Source of the DNA: an uncultured Eubacteriales bacterium
GTDB taxonomy: Bacteria > Bacillota > Clostridia > Oscillospirales > Acutalibacteraceae
Assembly (NCBI GenBank): GCA_934477125.1
Contig: CAKSOL010000015.1
Span: forward strand, 7,639 to 71,638
Reading direction: 5' to 3'
DNA length: 64,000 nucleotides
Shown in pieces: positions 16,032 to 24,812 of this stretch. Position 1 is the first letter of the stretch, and every line of letters starts with the position of its first letter. Position numbers and translations under genes: made by a program. The notes beneath the pieces were generated by a model that did not search any database, was not told the DNA's origin, and was given only the letters and a program-made list of their open reading frames with translations.

Positions 16032-17314
16032 TGAAAAACGCTCGTTCGGCTGCGGTCGCCGCGCTGGTTGAGGTTGAAACCAAGGGCGGCTATTCAAACC
16101 TTGTTCTTAAAAATCTGTTTTCGGAAAGCGGACTTTCTCCGGCGGACCGTTCGCTTGCCGCCGCTTTGTTTTACGGCGTTCTCGACCGTAAGCTGACGGT
16201 CGATTATATCCTGAACCGACTTCTGAAAAAAGGAATTAAAAGCATAAAGCCTTTTACCGCGTCGGTTCTGAGAATATCGGCATATCAGCTGCTGTTTATG
16301 GAGCGTATTCCGGACAGCGCCGCCGTAAATGAGGCTGTAAAGCTTGTTAAAGGTTCCCGCGAGAGCTATAATGCGGGTCTTGTCAATGCAGTTCTGAGAA
16401 ATCTTATAAGAAACGGCGCCGATTTGCCGGAGGGCAGCGATACGGCGTCGCTCAGCGTCAGATATTCCTGCCCCGAATGGATTATTGAAAGCTTCGCGGA
16501 GGATTACGGATACGAAAACGCTCTCGGAATAATCAAGACCTCGCTTGAAGAACCGCCGGTAATATTACACGTTAATACCCTGCGCGTCTCTGCCGCAGAG
16601 CTATGCGAAATTCTGAACGGCGAGGGCGTGAACGCAGAGGAGATACCTGAGGAGAACGCTTTGTCGGTTTACGGAGGAATCGCTGTTGAGTCTCTTGAAA
16701 GCTATAAAAAGGGTCTGTTTTTTGTTCAGGATCTCGCCTGTCAGCGCAGTATAGCGAAATTGCAGCCCAAAGCCGGGGAAAGGGTTATCGACCTTTGCGC
16801 GGCTCCCGGAGGAAAGAGCCTTGCCGCCGCTCTGCTTATGAAAAATCAGGGCGAAATAAAGGCATTTGATATATACGAAAAAAGGGTTGAGCTTATAAAC
16901 CGCTCCGCCCGGCGGCTCGGATTGAGCTGTATTTCCGCCGATACTGCGGACGCTGAAATATTTAATCCGCAGCTCGGCAAATTTAACGCTGTTATATGCG
17001 ATGTCCCCTGCTCCGGACTCGGCGTTTTGCGCCGCAAGCCGGAAATTAAGTATAAAAAAACCGACAGCCTGCAATTACGGGCTCTTGAGGAAACTCAGCG
17101 TAAAATCCTTGATAACGCCGCGGGGTATACCGCGCCGGGAGGCAGGATTATCTATTCCACCTGCACTCTCAGAAAAGCTGAAAATGAGGAGCAGATAAAG
17201 TCTTTTCTTGACAGGAACGGTACTTTTGCTGTACAATACGAACATACTTACTTTCCTCATATTGACAGGACCGACGGTTTTTACTGCGCAATACTTGTTA
17301 ATTCCAAACGCTGA
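16031..17314 (+). CDS. rsmB: 16S rRNA (cytosine-967-C5)-methyltransferase RsmB
   Basis: A 427-residue enzyme with an N-terminal NusB-like RNA-binding domain (about residues 1-135) and a C-terminal Rossmann methyltransferase domain. The SAM site is DLCAAPGGKSLAAA, and the two catalytic cysteines are in DVPCSGLG and IYSTCTL. The ATG overlaps the fmt stop codon. Confidence 0.94.
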   Translation: MKNARSAAVAALVEVETKGGYSNLVLKNLFSESGLSPADRSLAAALFYGVLDRKLTVDYILNRLLKKGIKSIKPFTASVLRISAYQLLFMERIPDSAAVNEAVKLVKGSRESYNAGLVNAVLRNLIRNGADLPEGSDTASLSVRYSCPEWIIESFAEDYGYENALGIIKTSLEEPPVILHVNTLRVSAAELCEILNGEGVNAEEIPEENALSVYGGIAVESLESYKKGLFFVQDLACQRSIAKLQPKAGERVIDLCAAPGGKSLAAALLMKNQGEIKAFDIYEKRVELINRSARRLGLSCISADTADAEIFNPQLGKFNAVICDVPCSGLGVLRRKPEIKYKKTDSLQLRALEETQRKILDNAAGYTAPGGRIIYSTCTLRKAENEEQIKSFLDRNGTFAVQYEHTYFPHIDRTDGFYCAILVNSKR

Positions 17315-17320
17315 AGCGAG

Positions 17321-18370
17321 ATGATAAAAATTCCCGGAAAGCTTGATATCAGGTCAATGTACAGGCAGGAGCTTGAGGAGCTTTTAGGCTCTTTGGGACA
17401 GCCGCGTTTCAGAGCAAAGCAGATATTTTCGTGGCTTCATAAGGCTGCGGTTACGGACTTTGCCGAAATGACCGATATTCCGAAGTCCCTCAGAGAGAGT
17501 CTCTCTGAAAAATGCTATATTGCCGGCGCCGAGCCTGTAAGACGGCTCGAATCGCAGCTTGACGAAACCGTTAAATACCTTTATCGGCTGCATGACGGCG
17601 AAACGGTCGAATCCGTGCTTATGAAATATGAACACGGATATACCGTATGTATTTCAACTCAGGTCGGATGCAGAATGGGCTGTAAATTTTGCGCATCCGG
17701 ACTGCTCGGAAAAAAGAGGGACCTTTCAGCCTCCGAAATGCTGGCTCAGATAACCGCTGCTGCGAAGGACAGAAATATTCGCGTTTCAAACGTCGTTATG
17801 ATGGGAATGGGCGAGCCGCTTGATAATTTTGAACAGTCTGTCCGCTTTTTAAGGCTTGTTTCGGATGATGACGGACTGAATATCGGACTTCGCCATATTT
17901 CTCTTTCAACCTCCGGACTTGCGCCGAAAATAAAAGAGCTTGCCGAATACCGCTTTCCGATAACCCTTTCGGTATCGCTTCACGCCCCGAATGATGAGCT
18001 GCGAAAAAAAATAATGCCTGTTGCAAAGGCTTACCCGCTTTCCGAGCTTATGAGCGCCTGCCGGGAATACCAGAGGGCGACAACTCGCCGGATATCCTTT
18101 GAATATGCGCTTATGTCCGGAGTAAACGATACCGATGAATGTGCGGCGCAGCTTGCGGATATAACCCGCGGCATTATGAGCCATATAAATCTTATTCCTG
18201 CAAATCCGGTTCGCGAAAACGATTTTGAGAAGCCGGACCGCAAAAAAATATTGCATTTCAAACAGCGGCTTGAGGAGCACGGACTTAACGCGACCGTCCG
18301 CAGAACGCTCGGCGCGGATATCGAGGCATCCTGCGGTCAGCTGAGAAGACAGGAAGGGAAGGGAGTTTGA
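17321..18370 (+). CDS. rlmN: 23S rRNA (adenine-2503-C2)-methyltransferase RlmN
   Basis: A 349-residue radical SAM enzyme. The [4Fe-4S] motif is CRMGCKFC (CxxxCxxC), with MMGMGEPLDNF and SLHAPNDELR in the barrel, and the C-terminal methyl-accepting Cys in EASCGQLR. It modifies A2503 of 23S rRNA and A37 of some tRNAs. It is 6 nt after rsmB and 1 nt before the phosphatase gene, in one operon. Confidence 0.95.
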   Translation: MIKIPGKLDIRSMYRQELEELLGSLGQPRFRAKQIFSWLHKAAVTDFAEMTDIPKSLRESLSEKCYIAGAEPVRRLESQLDETVKYLYRLHDGETVESVLMKYEHGYTVCISTQVGCRMGCKFCASGLLGKKRDLSASEMLAQITAAAKDRNIRVSNVVMMGMGEPLDNFEQSVRFLRLVSDDDGLNIGLRHISLSTSGLAPKIKELAEYRFPITLSVSLHAPNDELRKKIMPVAKAYPLSELMSACREYQRATTRRISFEYALMSGVNDTDECAAQLADITRGIMSHINLIPANPVRENDFEKPDRKKILHFKQRLEEHGLNATVRRTLGADIEASCGQLRRQEGKGV

Positions 18371-18371
18371 T

Positions 18372-19097
18372 ATGCAGAACTATGCTAAGACGGACGTCGG
18401 ACGCGTCCGCGTTACCAATCAGGACGCATACCGTACCGAAATTTTGCCGGGCGGAGCGGTTCTGGCAGTCGTCTGCGACGGTATGGGCGGAGCAAACGCG
18501 GGAAACGTTGCAAGCGACCGGGCGGTTGATTTGATTCTTGAATACTGCAAATCATCCTACCGCTCGGAAATGGACGCGGACTCGGCGGCAAGAATGCTTT
18601 CGAGCGCAATGCGTTCGGCTAATATCGCGCTTTACGATATGGCTGTTAAGGACGCTTCGCTTTCGGGAATGGGAACGACGGTCGTAGCGGCTCTGATAAA
18701 GGGAAAACGGTGCGCCGTGGCGCACGTCGGAGACAGCCGGGCATATCTCGTTAATGAAAATATCACCCAGCTGACGCGCGACCACTCGGTTGTTCAGTCC
18801 CTTATCGAAAGCGGAAAGCTGACGCCCGAGGAGGCGCGGTTTCATCCGAGAAAAAACGTTATAACGCGCGCCCTCGGAACAGAGGAGGAGGTACAGCCCG
18901 ATTGCAGCGTTTTTTCGGTAGATACGGGTGATACGCTGCTGCTTTGTACAGATGGGCTGACTAATTTCGTCGATACCGGGGAAATCCTCGATATTTTTCA
19001 TAATAACGATATCAGCCGCGCGGCGGATGTTCTTGTTGCGCGGGCAAATCATAACGGCGGCGGAGATAATATAACCGCAGTAACCGTTACTCTATAA
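18372..19097 (+). CDS. prpC: PP2C-type Ser/Thr phosphatase (PrpC/Stp)
   Basis: A 241-residue soluble PP2C phosphatase with the metal-binding motifs VCDGMGG, GMGTTVV, HVGDSRAYL, CTDGLTNFV and GGGDNITAV. It is the usual antagonist of the PASTA kinase encoded 14 nt downstream and controls cell-wall and stationary-phase signalling. Confidence 0.94.
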   Translation: MQNYAKTDVGRVRVTNQDAYRTEILPGGAVLAVVCDGMGGANAGNVASDRAVDLILEYCKSSYRSEMDADSAARMLSSAMRSANIALYDMAVKDASLSGMGTTVVAALIKGKRCAVAHVGDSRAYLVNENITQLTRDHSVVQSLIESGKLTPEEARFHPRKNVITRALGTEEEVQPDCSVFSVDTGDTLLLCTDGLTNFVDTGEILDIFHNNDISRAADVLVARANHNGGGDNITAVTVTL

Positions 19098-19111
19098 TCG
19101 GAGGGAGATTT

Positions 19112-21190
19112 ATGCAAATGGATAAGTTTGTAGGAAAGCGGCTCGACGGCCGTTATGAAATTCAGGAGGTCATAGGCGTAGGCGGAATGGCTGTTGTCTA
19201 TAAAGCGCGCGATAATGTTGAGGACAGAATAGTAGCAATTAAAATCCTCAAGGATGAGTTCACCTCCAACGAGGAGTTTATCCGCCGCTTTAAAAATGAA
19301 TCAAAGGCTATTGCAATGCTTTCTCATCCTAACATAGTCAAGGTTTATGACGTAAGCTTCGGCGATTTGCTTCAGTATATCGTTATGGAGTATATCGACG
19401 GTATAACCTTAAAGGAATATATCGAGCGGCAGGGGAGCCTGCGCTGGAAGGATGCCGTTCATTTCACGGTTCAGATACTCCGCGGCTTGCAGCACGCTCA
19501 CGATAAGGGTATAGTTCACCGCGACGTTAAGCCGCAGAACATTATGGTTCTGCCCGACGGTACAATAAAGGTTACGGATTTCGGTATTGCCCGCTTTGCC
19601 CGCAGCGAGCAGCGCACAATAACCGATAAGGCAATAGGCTCGGTTCACTATATCAGCCCCGAACAGGCGCGCGGAGAGAGAACCGATGAAAAGGCGGATA
19701 TTTATTCTGTCGGCGTTATGCTTTACGAGATGCTGACCGGTCAGGTGCCTTTCCAGGCTGAGAGTGCGGTTTCCGTTGCTATTATGCAGCTTCAGCGCGA
19801 CCCCAAGCCGCCTACCGAGCTTAATCCGTCTATTCCGCTCGGTCTTGAGCAGATAACTATGCATGCCATGCAGAAAACCCCCGAACGCCGCTATCAGTCG
19901 GCTGCGGAAATGCTCTGCGATTTGGATGCTTTCCGCAAGGACCCTGCAAAAACATTTGAGTATAATTATTTTGTGGACGACGCTCCGACGCGCTATGTCA
20001 ACCCGTCCGAGAATGTTATGTCCGCAACTCCGGCGTCGCAGGTGATAATACCGGACGATGACGGCGACGACGAGCAGGCGGAAACAAAGGAAAAGAGCAA
20101 TATTGTGCCTATCCTTGCCGGAATTGCCGCCGCTTTGGTCGTAGCGCTTGTTATAGTCGGCGTTATAATTCTGAAAAAGGCAAATTCCGGAACGGGTGAT
20201 ACTCTCGACTGTCCGAAATTCGTCGGAATGACGCAGGAGGATATAAAAGCAAACGGCGAATATAACGACTGGTTTGATTTTGAGTATAAGTATGAATATG
20301 ACGATAAGGCTGATAAGGGAGTTGTCGTGAAGCAGTCTCAGACCGAGGGCAAGGCGCTCAAAAAGGGAGCGGCTATAACCCTTACGGTAAGTCTCGGCAA
20401 GCAGAATCAGACCATTCCGAACCTTGAAAATTCCGATGTTTCCTCAGCGAGACAGATTTTGGAGGATTTGGGGCTTTCGGTAACTCTTGAGTATCAGGAA
20501 AGCACGACGATTGCCGAAAATAAGGTTATAGGAACAAACAAAGAGGTCGGAGTTGTCGTAGCTCCCGGAGAAAAGATTATCCTTTATGTCAGCACAGGCG
20601 CTAAGATAACCGCCGGCAACTATGTAAGCCAGAGACAGGACGACGCGCAGAAAAACGTTAAAAAGCAGGGGCTTAACGCTGTTGTTAAGGAATCCGACCT
20701 TACCGGCTCCGATAGATTCTATCCTGCCGGATATGTTTTCAAGCAGGAGCCTGCCAACGGAACAACCCTCGCAAAGGGCGATACCGTAACGCTTTATGTA
20801 AGTACCGGCAAGGTTAATTATACCTTTGATGTTGCAATTAAAAATCTTCCCAAGGATTTCAAATATGAAAATGCTACTGCTTCCCTCTGGCTCAACGGAG
20901 AAAAGATAGCCGAGAGCAACACTCTTTCTCTCGCCGATAAGAATTACAGCTATACGTTTACCGGAATAAAGTATATGCTTGAGGGAGAAAGCGCCAATCA
21001 GAACCCCGAGGTTTCGGGCGAAATTCAGCTCAAGGGCGACGACGGCAAGTATTATACCTGTATGAATGTCACAATCGACATAAGCAAGGGTAAGATAACC
21101 AAGTATACCAGCGACAACAGCTATCCCAAAGCCGATACATCGGATACGGATAAGGATACCGATAAAGATACCGCTAAAAATAAATACTGA
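19112..21190 (+). CDS. prkC: PASTA-domain Ser/Thr kinase (PrkC/Stk)
   Basis: A 692-residue membrane kinase. The kinase domain (about 12-270) has GVGGMAVVYKA, VHRDVKPQNIM and DFGIARF; the activation segment ends in ISPEQARG. A single membrane helix lies near residues 330-351. Three extracellular PASTA-like repeats follow (DCPKFVGM..., IPNLENSDVSSAR..., YVSQRQDDAQKN...), then a further beta-rich domain of roughly 100 residues and a Thr/Asp/Lys-rich tail. PASTA repeats bind muropeptides or lipid II. GGAGGGAG precedes the ATG. Confidence 0.95.
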   Translation: MQMDKFVGKRLDGRYEIQEVIGVGGMAVVYKARDNVEDRIVAIKILKDEFTSNEEFIRRFKNESKAIAMLSHPNIVKVYDVSFGDLLQYIVMEYIDGITLKEYIERQGSLRWKDAVHFTVQILRGLQHAHDKGIVHRDVKPQNIMVLPDGTIKVTDFGIARFARSEQRTITDKAIGSVHYISPEQARGERTDEKADIYSVGVMLYEMLTGQVPFQAESAVSVAIMQLQRDPKPPTELNPSIPLGLEQITMHAMQKTPERRYQSAAEMLCDLDAFRKDPAKTFEYNYFVDDAPTRYVNPSENVMSATPASQVIIPDDDGDDEQAETKEKSNIVPILAGIAAALVVALVIVGVIILKKANSGTGDTLDCPKFVGMTQEDIKANGEYNDWFDFEYKYEYDDKADKGVVVKQSQTEGKALKKGAAITLTVSLGKQNQTIPNLENSDVSSARQILEDLGLSVTLEYQESTTIAENKVIGTNKEVGVVVAPGEKIILYVSTGAKITAGNYVSQRQDDAQKNVKKQGLNAVVKESDLTGSDRFYPAGYVFKQEPANGTTLAKGDTVTLYVSTGKVNYTFDVAIKNLPKDFKYENATASLWLNGEKIAESNTLSLADKNYSYTFTGIKYMLEGESANQNPEVSGEIQLKGDDGKYYTCMNVTIDISKGKITKYTSDNSYPKADTSDTDKDTDKDTAKNKY

Positions 21191-21191
21191 T

Positions 21192-22070
21192 ATGCAGGGT
21201 ATCGTTGTTAAGGCAATTTCCGGTTTTTATTACGTTAAAGCCGGAAACGCCGTCTATGAATGTAAGGCACGGGGAAACCTCCGCAAAGCGGGGGTTTCCC
21301 CTCTTGTCGGAGACCGCGCGGAAATAACTGTCAGCGATTCTTCTCACGGCGTACTGGAAAGCATTGCCGACAGAAAAAACGCTTTAAAGCGTCCGGCGGT
21401 AGCTAATATTGATAAGCTGATTATTGTTTCGTCGTTTTCAACCCCCGCTCCCGATACGCTGATGATAGACCGTCTGACCGCCGTTGCCGTTTATGAAAGC
21501 ATTTCTCCGGTTATAGTGTTCAATAAATGCGACCAGGGCGATTTTTCCGTGCTTCACGGTATATATTCCCGCGCCGGATTTCCGACGTATACGGTTTCTG
21601 CCGCGACCGGAGAGGGCGTTTCGGAGCTGAAAAGAGAGTTTGCCGGATGTATCAGCGCATTTGCCGGCAATTCCGGGGTCGGAAAGTCAAGTATCATAAA
21701 CGCGCTTTTCGGAAATTTGCGGCTTGAGACCGGAGCCGTCAGCGAAAAATTGGGACGCGGAAAGCATACAACCCGCCATACCGAGCTTTTTTCTGTGGCG
21801 GACGGCGGATTTGTCGTCGATACTCCGGGCTTTTCTTCAATAGAGCCGGAGCAGAATTATGATTTTAAGGAGCGGCTTTCGGAATGCTTTCCGGATATAT
21901 CCGCTTTTTCGGACGGCTGCCTTTTCACAGGCTGCTCCCATACCTGCGAAAAGGGCTGTGCCGTTATAAGGGCGAAATCCGAGGGAAAAATCGAGCCTAC
22001 CCGCTTTCAGAGCTATTGCTCGCTTTATGAGGAGTTTAAAAGCTTAAAACCGTGGAATAATAAGAAATAA
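21192..22070 (+). CDS. rsgA: Ribosome-dependent GTPase RsgA (CpgA)
   Basis: A 292-residue circularly permuted GTPase that acts in 30S maturation. An N-terminal OB fold is followed by NKCD (G4), GNSGVGKSS (G1), DTPGFSS (G3) and a C-terminal zinc knuckle CLFTGCSHTCEKGC. The start ATG is 1 nt after the kinase stop. In Bacillus this gene is followed by rpe, thiN and spoVM; here rpe and thiN are missing. Confidence 0.94.
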   Translation: MQGIVVKAISGFYYVKAGNAVYECKARGNLRKAGVSPLVGDRAEITVSDSSHGVLESIADRKNALKRPAVANIDKLIIVSSFSTPAPDTLMIDRLTAVAVYESISPVIVFNKCDQGDFSVLHGIYSRAGFPTYTVSAATGEGVSELKREFAGCISAFAGNSGVGKSSIINALFGNLRLETGAVSEKLGRGKHTTRHTELFSVADGGFVVDTPGFSSIEPEQNYDFKERLSECFPDISAFSDGCLFTGCSHTCEKGCAVIRAKSEGKIEPTRFQSYCSLYEEFKSLKPWNNKK

Positions 22071-22086
22071 ACGGCCTTTATTTCTT
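22062..22086. repeat. Perfect 10-bp inverted repeat over the rsgA stop
   Basis: AAGAAATAAA (22062-22071) and its exact complement (22077-22086) flank a CGGCC loop and include the rsgA TAA. It is AT-only in the stem and has no U-run, so I do not call it a terminator. Confidence 0.4.
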
Positions 22087-22142
22087 AAATTTGTAACACT
22101 TTCCCTTTTAATTGCTATTATGGTAATAACGGAGGGAGAGAA

Positions 22143-22292
22143 ATGCGAAGACGAAGAAACAATAAAGGCCCGGTTGCCATAACCTTTGCCGCGGGACTGC
22201 TTGTAAGCTGCTTTCTCCCGCCGAAATGCCTGGTTGCGGTTCTTGCAATCTGGGTAATAATTCTCGGCTGCTCATGTTCGAGAAATTGCTGA
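22143..22292 (+). CDS. 49-residue Cys-rich membrane peptide, unknown
   Basis: A short ORF with a very strong ribosome site (GGAGGGAG 5 nt upstream). The product begins with a basic MRRRRNNKG head, then two hydrophobic stretches (AITFAAGLLVSCF and LVAVLAIWVIILGC) separated by PPKC, and ends with CSCSRNC. It is probably an integral membrane peptide. It sits between rsgA and spoVM, so a sporulation role is possible but only by position. I do not recognise the family. A weak TTGTAA-N19-TATTAT promoter lies at 22091-22121. Confidence 0.6.
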   Translation: MRRRRNNKGPVAITFAAGLLVSCFLPPKCLVAVLAIWVIILGCSCSRNC

Positions 22293-22305
22293 CGGAGGGT
22301 TTTGT

Positions 22306-22392
22306 ATGAAAGTTGTATTGGTAAAAAGTCCGAAGTTTCTGAGCGGGATTTTAAGACTTATTTTCGGCATTAAAAAGCAGAACATAGAATAA
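22306..22392 (+). CDS. spoVM: Stage V sporulation protein SpoVM
   Basis: A 28-codon gene. The peptide keeps the SpoVM pattern of Bacillus: a short N-terminal segment, then KSPKFLSGILRLIFG and a basic end, forming the amphipathic helix that senses positive curvature of the forespore membrane and recruits SpoIVA. Length (28 versus 26 residues), the KxPKFLxGIxR core and the location after prpC-prkC-rsgA all agree with B. subtilis. GGAGGGT precedes the ATG. Confidence 0.85.
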   Translation: MKVVLVKSPKFLSGILRLIFGIKKQNIE

Positions 22393-22413
22393 TTTTAAAA
22401 AGGAAACGGTAAT

Positions 22414-23280
22414 TTGAAATTTAAGGAAATAACCGCTGACGACGCGGCGGTTTTTGAAAAATTTAAAACAGCTGGAGAGAACTCCTGCGAAAATACGTTT
22501 ATAACACAGCTGATGTGGAATAATCTTTACCGCAACAGCTTTGCGGTCGGGGACGGAACGCTGTATATCCGCTCGGAATTTAAAACCGGCGAGGTATACA
22601 GCCTGCCGTTCGGCGATTTGGAAAACGGCGTTCGCCGTATTAACGCCGAAAACGGCGTGCCTGTTCGCTTTTGGGCGCAGGAGGGCGCAAGATTTGAACG
22701 CTTTTGCGCTGCCTTTTCGGACGAGTATATTTTTCCCGAAAGACCTGACGCCGCAGATTATATCTATCTGCGGGACGAGCTTGCCGACCTGCCCGGAAAG
22801 AAATTTCACGGCAAGCGCAATCATATTTCCGCTTTTTCTAAAAAATACGACTGGCGGTATGAGCCGATAACCGCCGAAAATCTCGAAAGCATCCGCAGCT
22901 GCGCTGAGCTTTGGTATCAGGAAAATGAGGAGAAGGATTCGGTTTATCTCAGCGCCGAGCATACCGGACTGCGGCTGCTTTTGGACGAGTTTGTTCATCT
23001 TCCTGTTAAGGGCGGCGCGATTTTCTGCGGCGAAACGGCGGTTGCTTTCACGATAGGCTCCGAGATAAACTCGCTGACCTATGACATTCATATCGAAAAG
23101 GCTCTCAGGGAATATCAGGAGGCATATTCGGTTATAAACCGAGAATTTGCTAAAAACGAGCTTGAGGGATATAAATGGATAAACCGTGAGGACGATATGG
23201 GGCTTGACGGCTTGCGCCAGGCAAAGCTGTCATACCACCCGGTTAAACGACTTAAAAAATACGACTGCATTCCGAGGTGA
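22414..23280 (+). CDS. DUF2156 (phosphatidylglycerol lysyltransferase-like) protein
   Basis: A 288-residue soluble protein matching the DUF2156/LPG-synthetase C-terminal fold (a double GNAT-like domain). Typical parts are FITQLMWNNLY near the N-terminus, GKKFHGKRNHISAF in the middle, and GAIFCGETAVAFTIG, YDIHIEKALREYQEAYSVINREFA and YKWINREDDMGLDGLRQAK at the end. It lacks the membrane flippase part of MprF. The substrate is unknown. TTG start with AAAGGAAA upstream. Confidence 0.8.
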   Translation: MKFKEITADDAAVFEKFKTAGENSCENTFITQLMWNNLYRNSFAVGDGTLYIRSEFKTGEVYSLPFGDLENGVRRINAENGVPVRFWAQEGARFERFCAAFSDEYIFPERPDAADYIYLRDELADLPGKKFHGKRNHISAFSKKYDWRYEPITAENLESIRSCAELWYQENEEKDSVYLSAEHTGLRLLLDEFVHLPVKGGAIFCGETAVAFTIGSEINSLTYDIHIEKALREYQEAYSVINREFAKNELEGYKWINREDDMGLDGLRQAKLSYHPVKRLKKYDCIPR

Positions 23281-23284
23281 TTTT

Positions 23285-23779
23285 ATGCCGGACATTGAAA
23301 AATGCCGCAGAATATACGAGGCGGCGTTCGGAGCCTGCCCCGAATTTGACAGTCTGCTGTTTGAACGTTATTCCGAATACTGTATAACCTCGCAGAGCAG
23401 CGACGCGATGCTGTTTTTGCTGCCGGCGAGACTTGAGGGATTGAGTGTAACAGCCCGTGCGTATTATCTTTATGCTGCGGCAACTGACCCGGCTATGCAA
23501 GGCAGGGGAGAAATGACCGGATTGCTTAAAACGGTTCTTTCCGCTGCTGACGGACCGATATTTCTAAAGCCGGCGTCATCCTCCCTTGAGGAGTTTTATA
23601 AAAAGCGCGGATTTTCCGCTTTAAAGGCGTCACCTGTTTCCGGTAACTTACGGCTTTGCGGATTGTTCCGTGAGCTTGCGCTGCTCTGCAAGCCCGAAAC
23701 GGAGGAATTTACTATGATGTGCAGCGGCATAAGTCTGCCGGGAAACAGTACCATCCGCTTTGCAGATACGCTCGAATGA
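23285..23779 (+). CDS. GNAT family acetyltransferase
   Basis: A 164-residue protein of the GNAT superfamily. The acetyl-CoA region reads YLYAAATDPAMQGRGEMTGLL, with the expected Q/RxxGxG-like turn, followed by FLKPASSSLEEFYKKRGF, where the YxxxGF element closes the fold. It begins 5 nt after the DUF2156 gene and uses GAGGTGA, which includes that gene's stop, as ribosome site, so the two are coupled. Substrate unknown. Confidence 0.75.
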   Translation: MPDIEKCRRIYEAAFGACPEFDSLLFERYSEYCITSQSSDAMLFLLPARLEGLSVTARAYYLYAAATDPAMQGRGEMTGLLKTVLSAADGPIFLKPASSSLEEFYKKRGFSALKASPVSGNLRLCGLFRELALLCKPETEEFTMMCSGISLPGNSTIRFADTLE

Positions 23780-23805
23780 TTTTTTGAAAACATAATAAAA
23801 AATAC

Positions 23806-23834
23806 TTGCAATCAGGCGACTTACGTGGTATAAT
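23806..23834 (+). promoter_or_regulatory. Sigma-A promoter of rpsB-tsf
   Basis: TTGCAA at 23806-23811 and TATAAT at 23829-23834 with 17-bp spacing. Confidence 0.8.
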
Positions 23835-23841
23835 ATTCAAG

Positions 23842-23973
23842 CTATTGCGGTAAATAATGCCGTGAAGCATAAATTACACACATTCCGCGCAGAAGCGGGA
23901 AGGTGTTGCGGCGGTTTATCCGCGCAATCCCCGCTATACCGGGATGGAGGAAAAACCTCAGGAGGAAAAAGAA
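23842..23973 (+). promoter_or_regulatory. Structured rpsB 5' leader
   Basis: About 130 nt of leader with several potential GC hairpins (for example CCGC...GCGG near 23886-23902 and GCGGCGG/CCGC near 23908-23925). Ribosomal protein S2 mRNAs are often autoregulated through such leaders; I cannot match a named motif by eye. Confidence 0.4.
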
Positions 23974-24771
23974 ATGGCAGTAGTATCAATGAAACAGCTT
24001 CTTGAAGCCGGTGTTCATTTCGGACATCAGACAAGACGCTGGAACCCGAAAATGGCTCCGTACATTTTCACAGAACGCAACGGGATCTATATTATCGATC
24101 TCCAGAAAACAGTTAAAAAGCTTAACGAGGCTTATCTTTTCGCCCGCGACCTCGCAGCCGAGGGCAAGGATATCCTTTTCGTAGGAACCAAGAAGCAGGC
24201 TCAGGATTCCGTTAAGGAAGAGGCTGAGCGCTGCAGTATGCCGTATGTCAACGCCCGTTGGCTCGGCGGTATGCTTACAAACTTTTCAACAATCCGTACC
24301 CGTATCGACCGCCTGAATCAGCTGCGCACTATGCGTGACGACGGAACCTTTGATCTTCTCCCCAAGAAAGAGGTTATTAAGCTCAATCTTGAAATAGATA
24401 AGCTTGAGAAGTTTATGGGCGGTATTCAGGATATGAAGAAAATCCCCGGAGCGCTGTTCATTGTTGACCCACGCAAGGAGCGCATTGCAGTTTCCGAGGC
24501 TAAGAAGCTCGGTATTCCGATTATTGCTATCGTTGATACCAACTGCGATCCGGATGAAATCGATGTTGTTATCCCCGGTAATGACGACGCTATCCGTGCT
24601 GTTAAGCTGATTGCCGAAACAATGGCTTCCGCCGTTATAGAGGGCAGACAGGGCAGCGAAATGGGAACCGCAGCTAAGGATACCGATGAGGACGCCGTTG
24701 AGGCAGAAGCTGAAGCTGAGGCTGAGGAGACCGAGGCTGTTGCCGAGGAAGAGGTTCAGGCTGCCGAATAA
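23974..24771 (+). CDS. rpsB: 30S ribosomal protein S2
   Basis: A 265-residue S2 with MKQLLEAGVHFGHQTRRWNPKM, LFVGTKKQAQ, RWLGGMLTNF and DTNCDPDEIDVVIPGNDDAIRA. The C-terminus carries a long Glu/Ala-rich acidic tail, which is common in Clostridia. ATG 23974 follows GGAGG at 23961-23965; longer upstream extensions are not needed. Confidence 0.97.
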   Translation: MAVVSMKQLLEAGVHFGHQTRRWNPKMAPYIFTERNGIYIIDLQKTVKKLNEAYLFARDLAAEGKDILFVGTKKQAQDSVKEEAERCSMPYVNARWLGGMLTNFSTIRTRIDRLNQLRTMRDDGTFDLLPKKEVIKLNLEIDKLEKFMGGIQDMKKIPGALFIVDPRKERIAVSEAKKLGIPIIAIVDTNCDPDEIDVVIPGNDDAIRAVKLIAETMASAVIEGRQGSEMGTAAKDTDEDAVEAEAEAEAEETEAVAEEEVQAAE

Positions 24772-24812
24772 ACAGCTGAATAATATTTTTGTGTTACAGG
24801 AGTGATTCCGTT

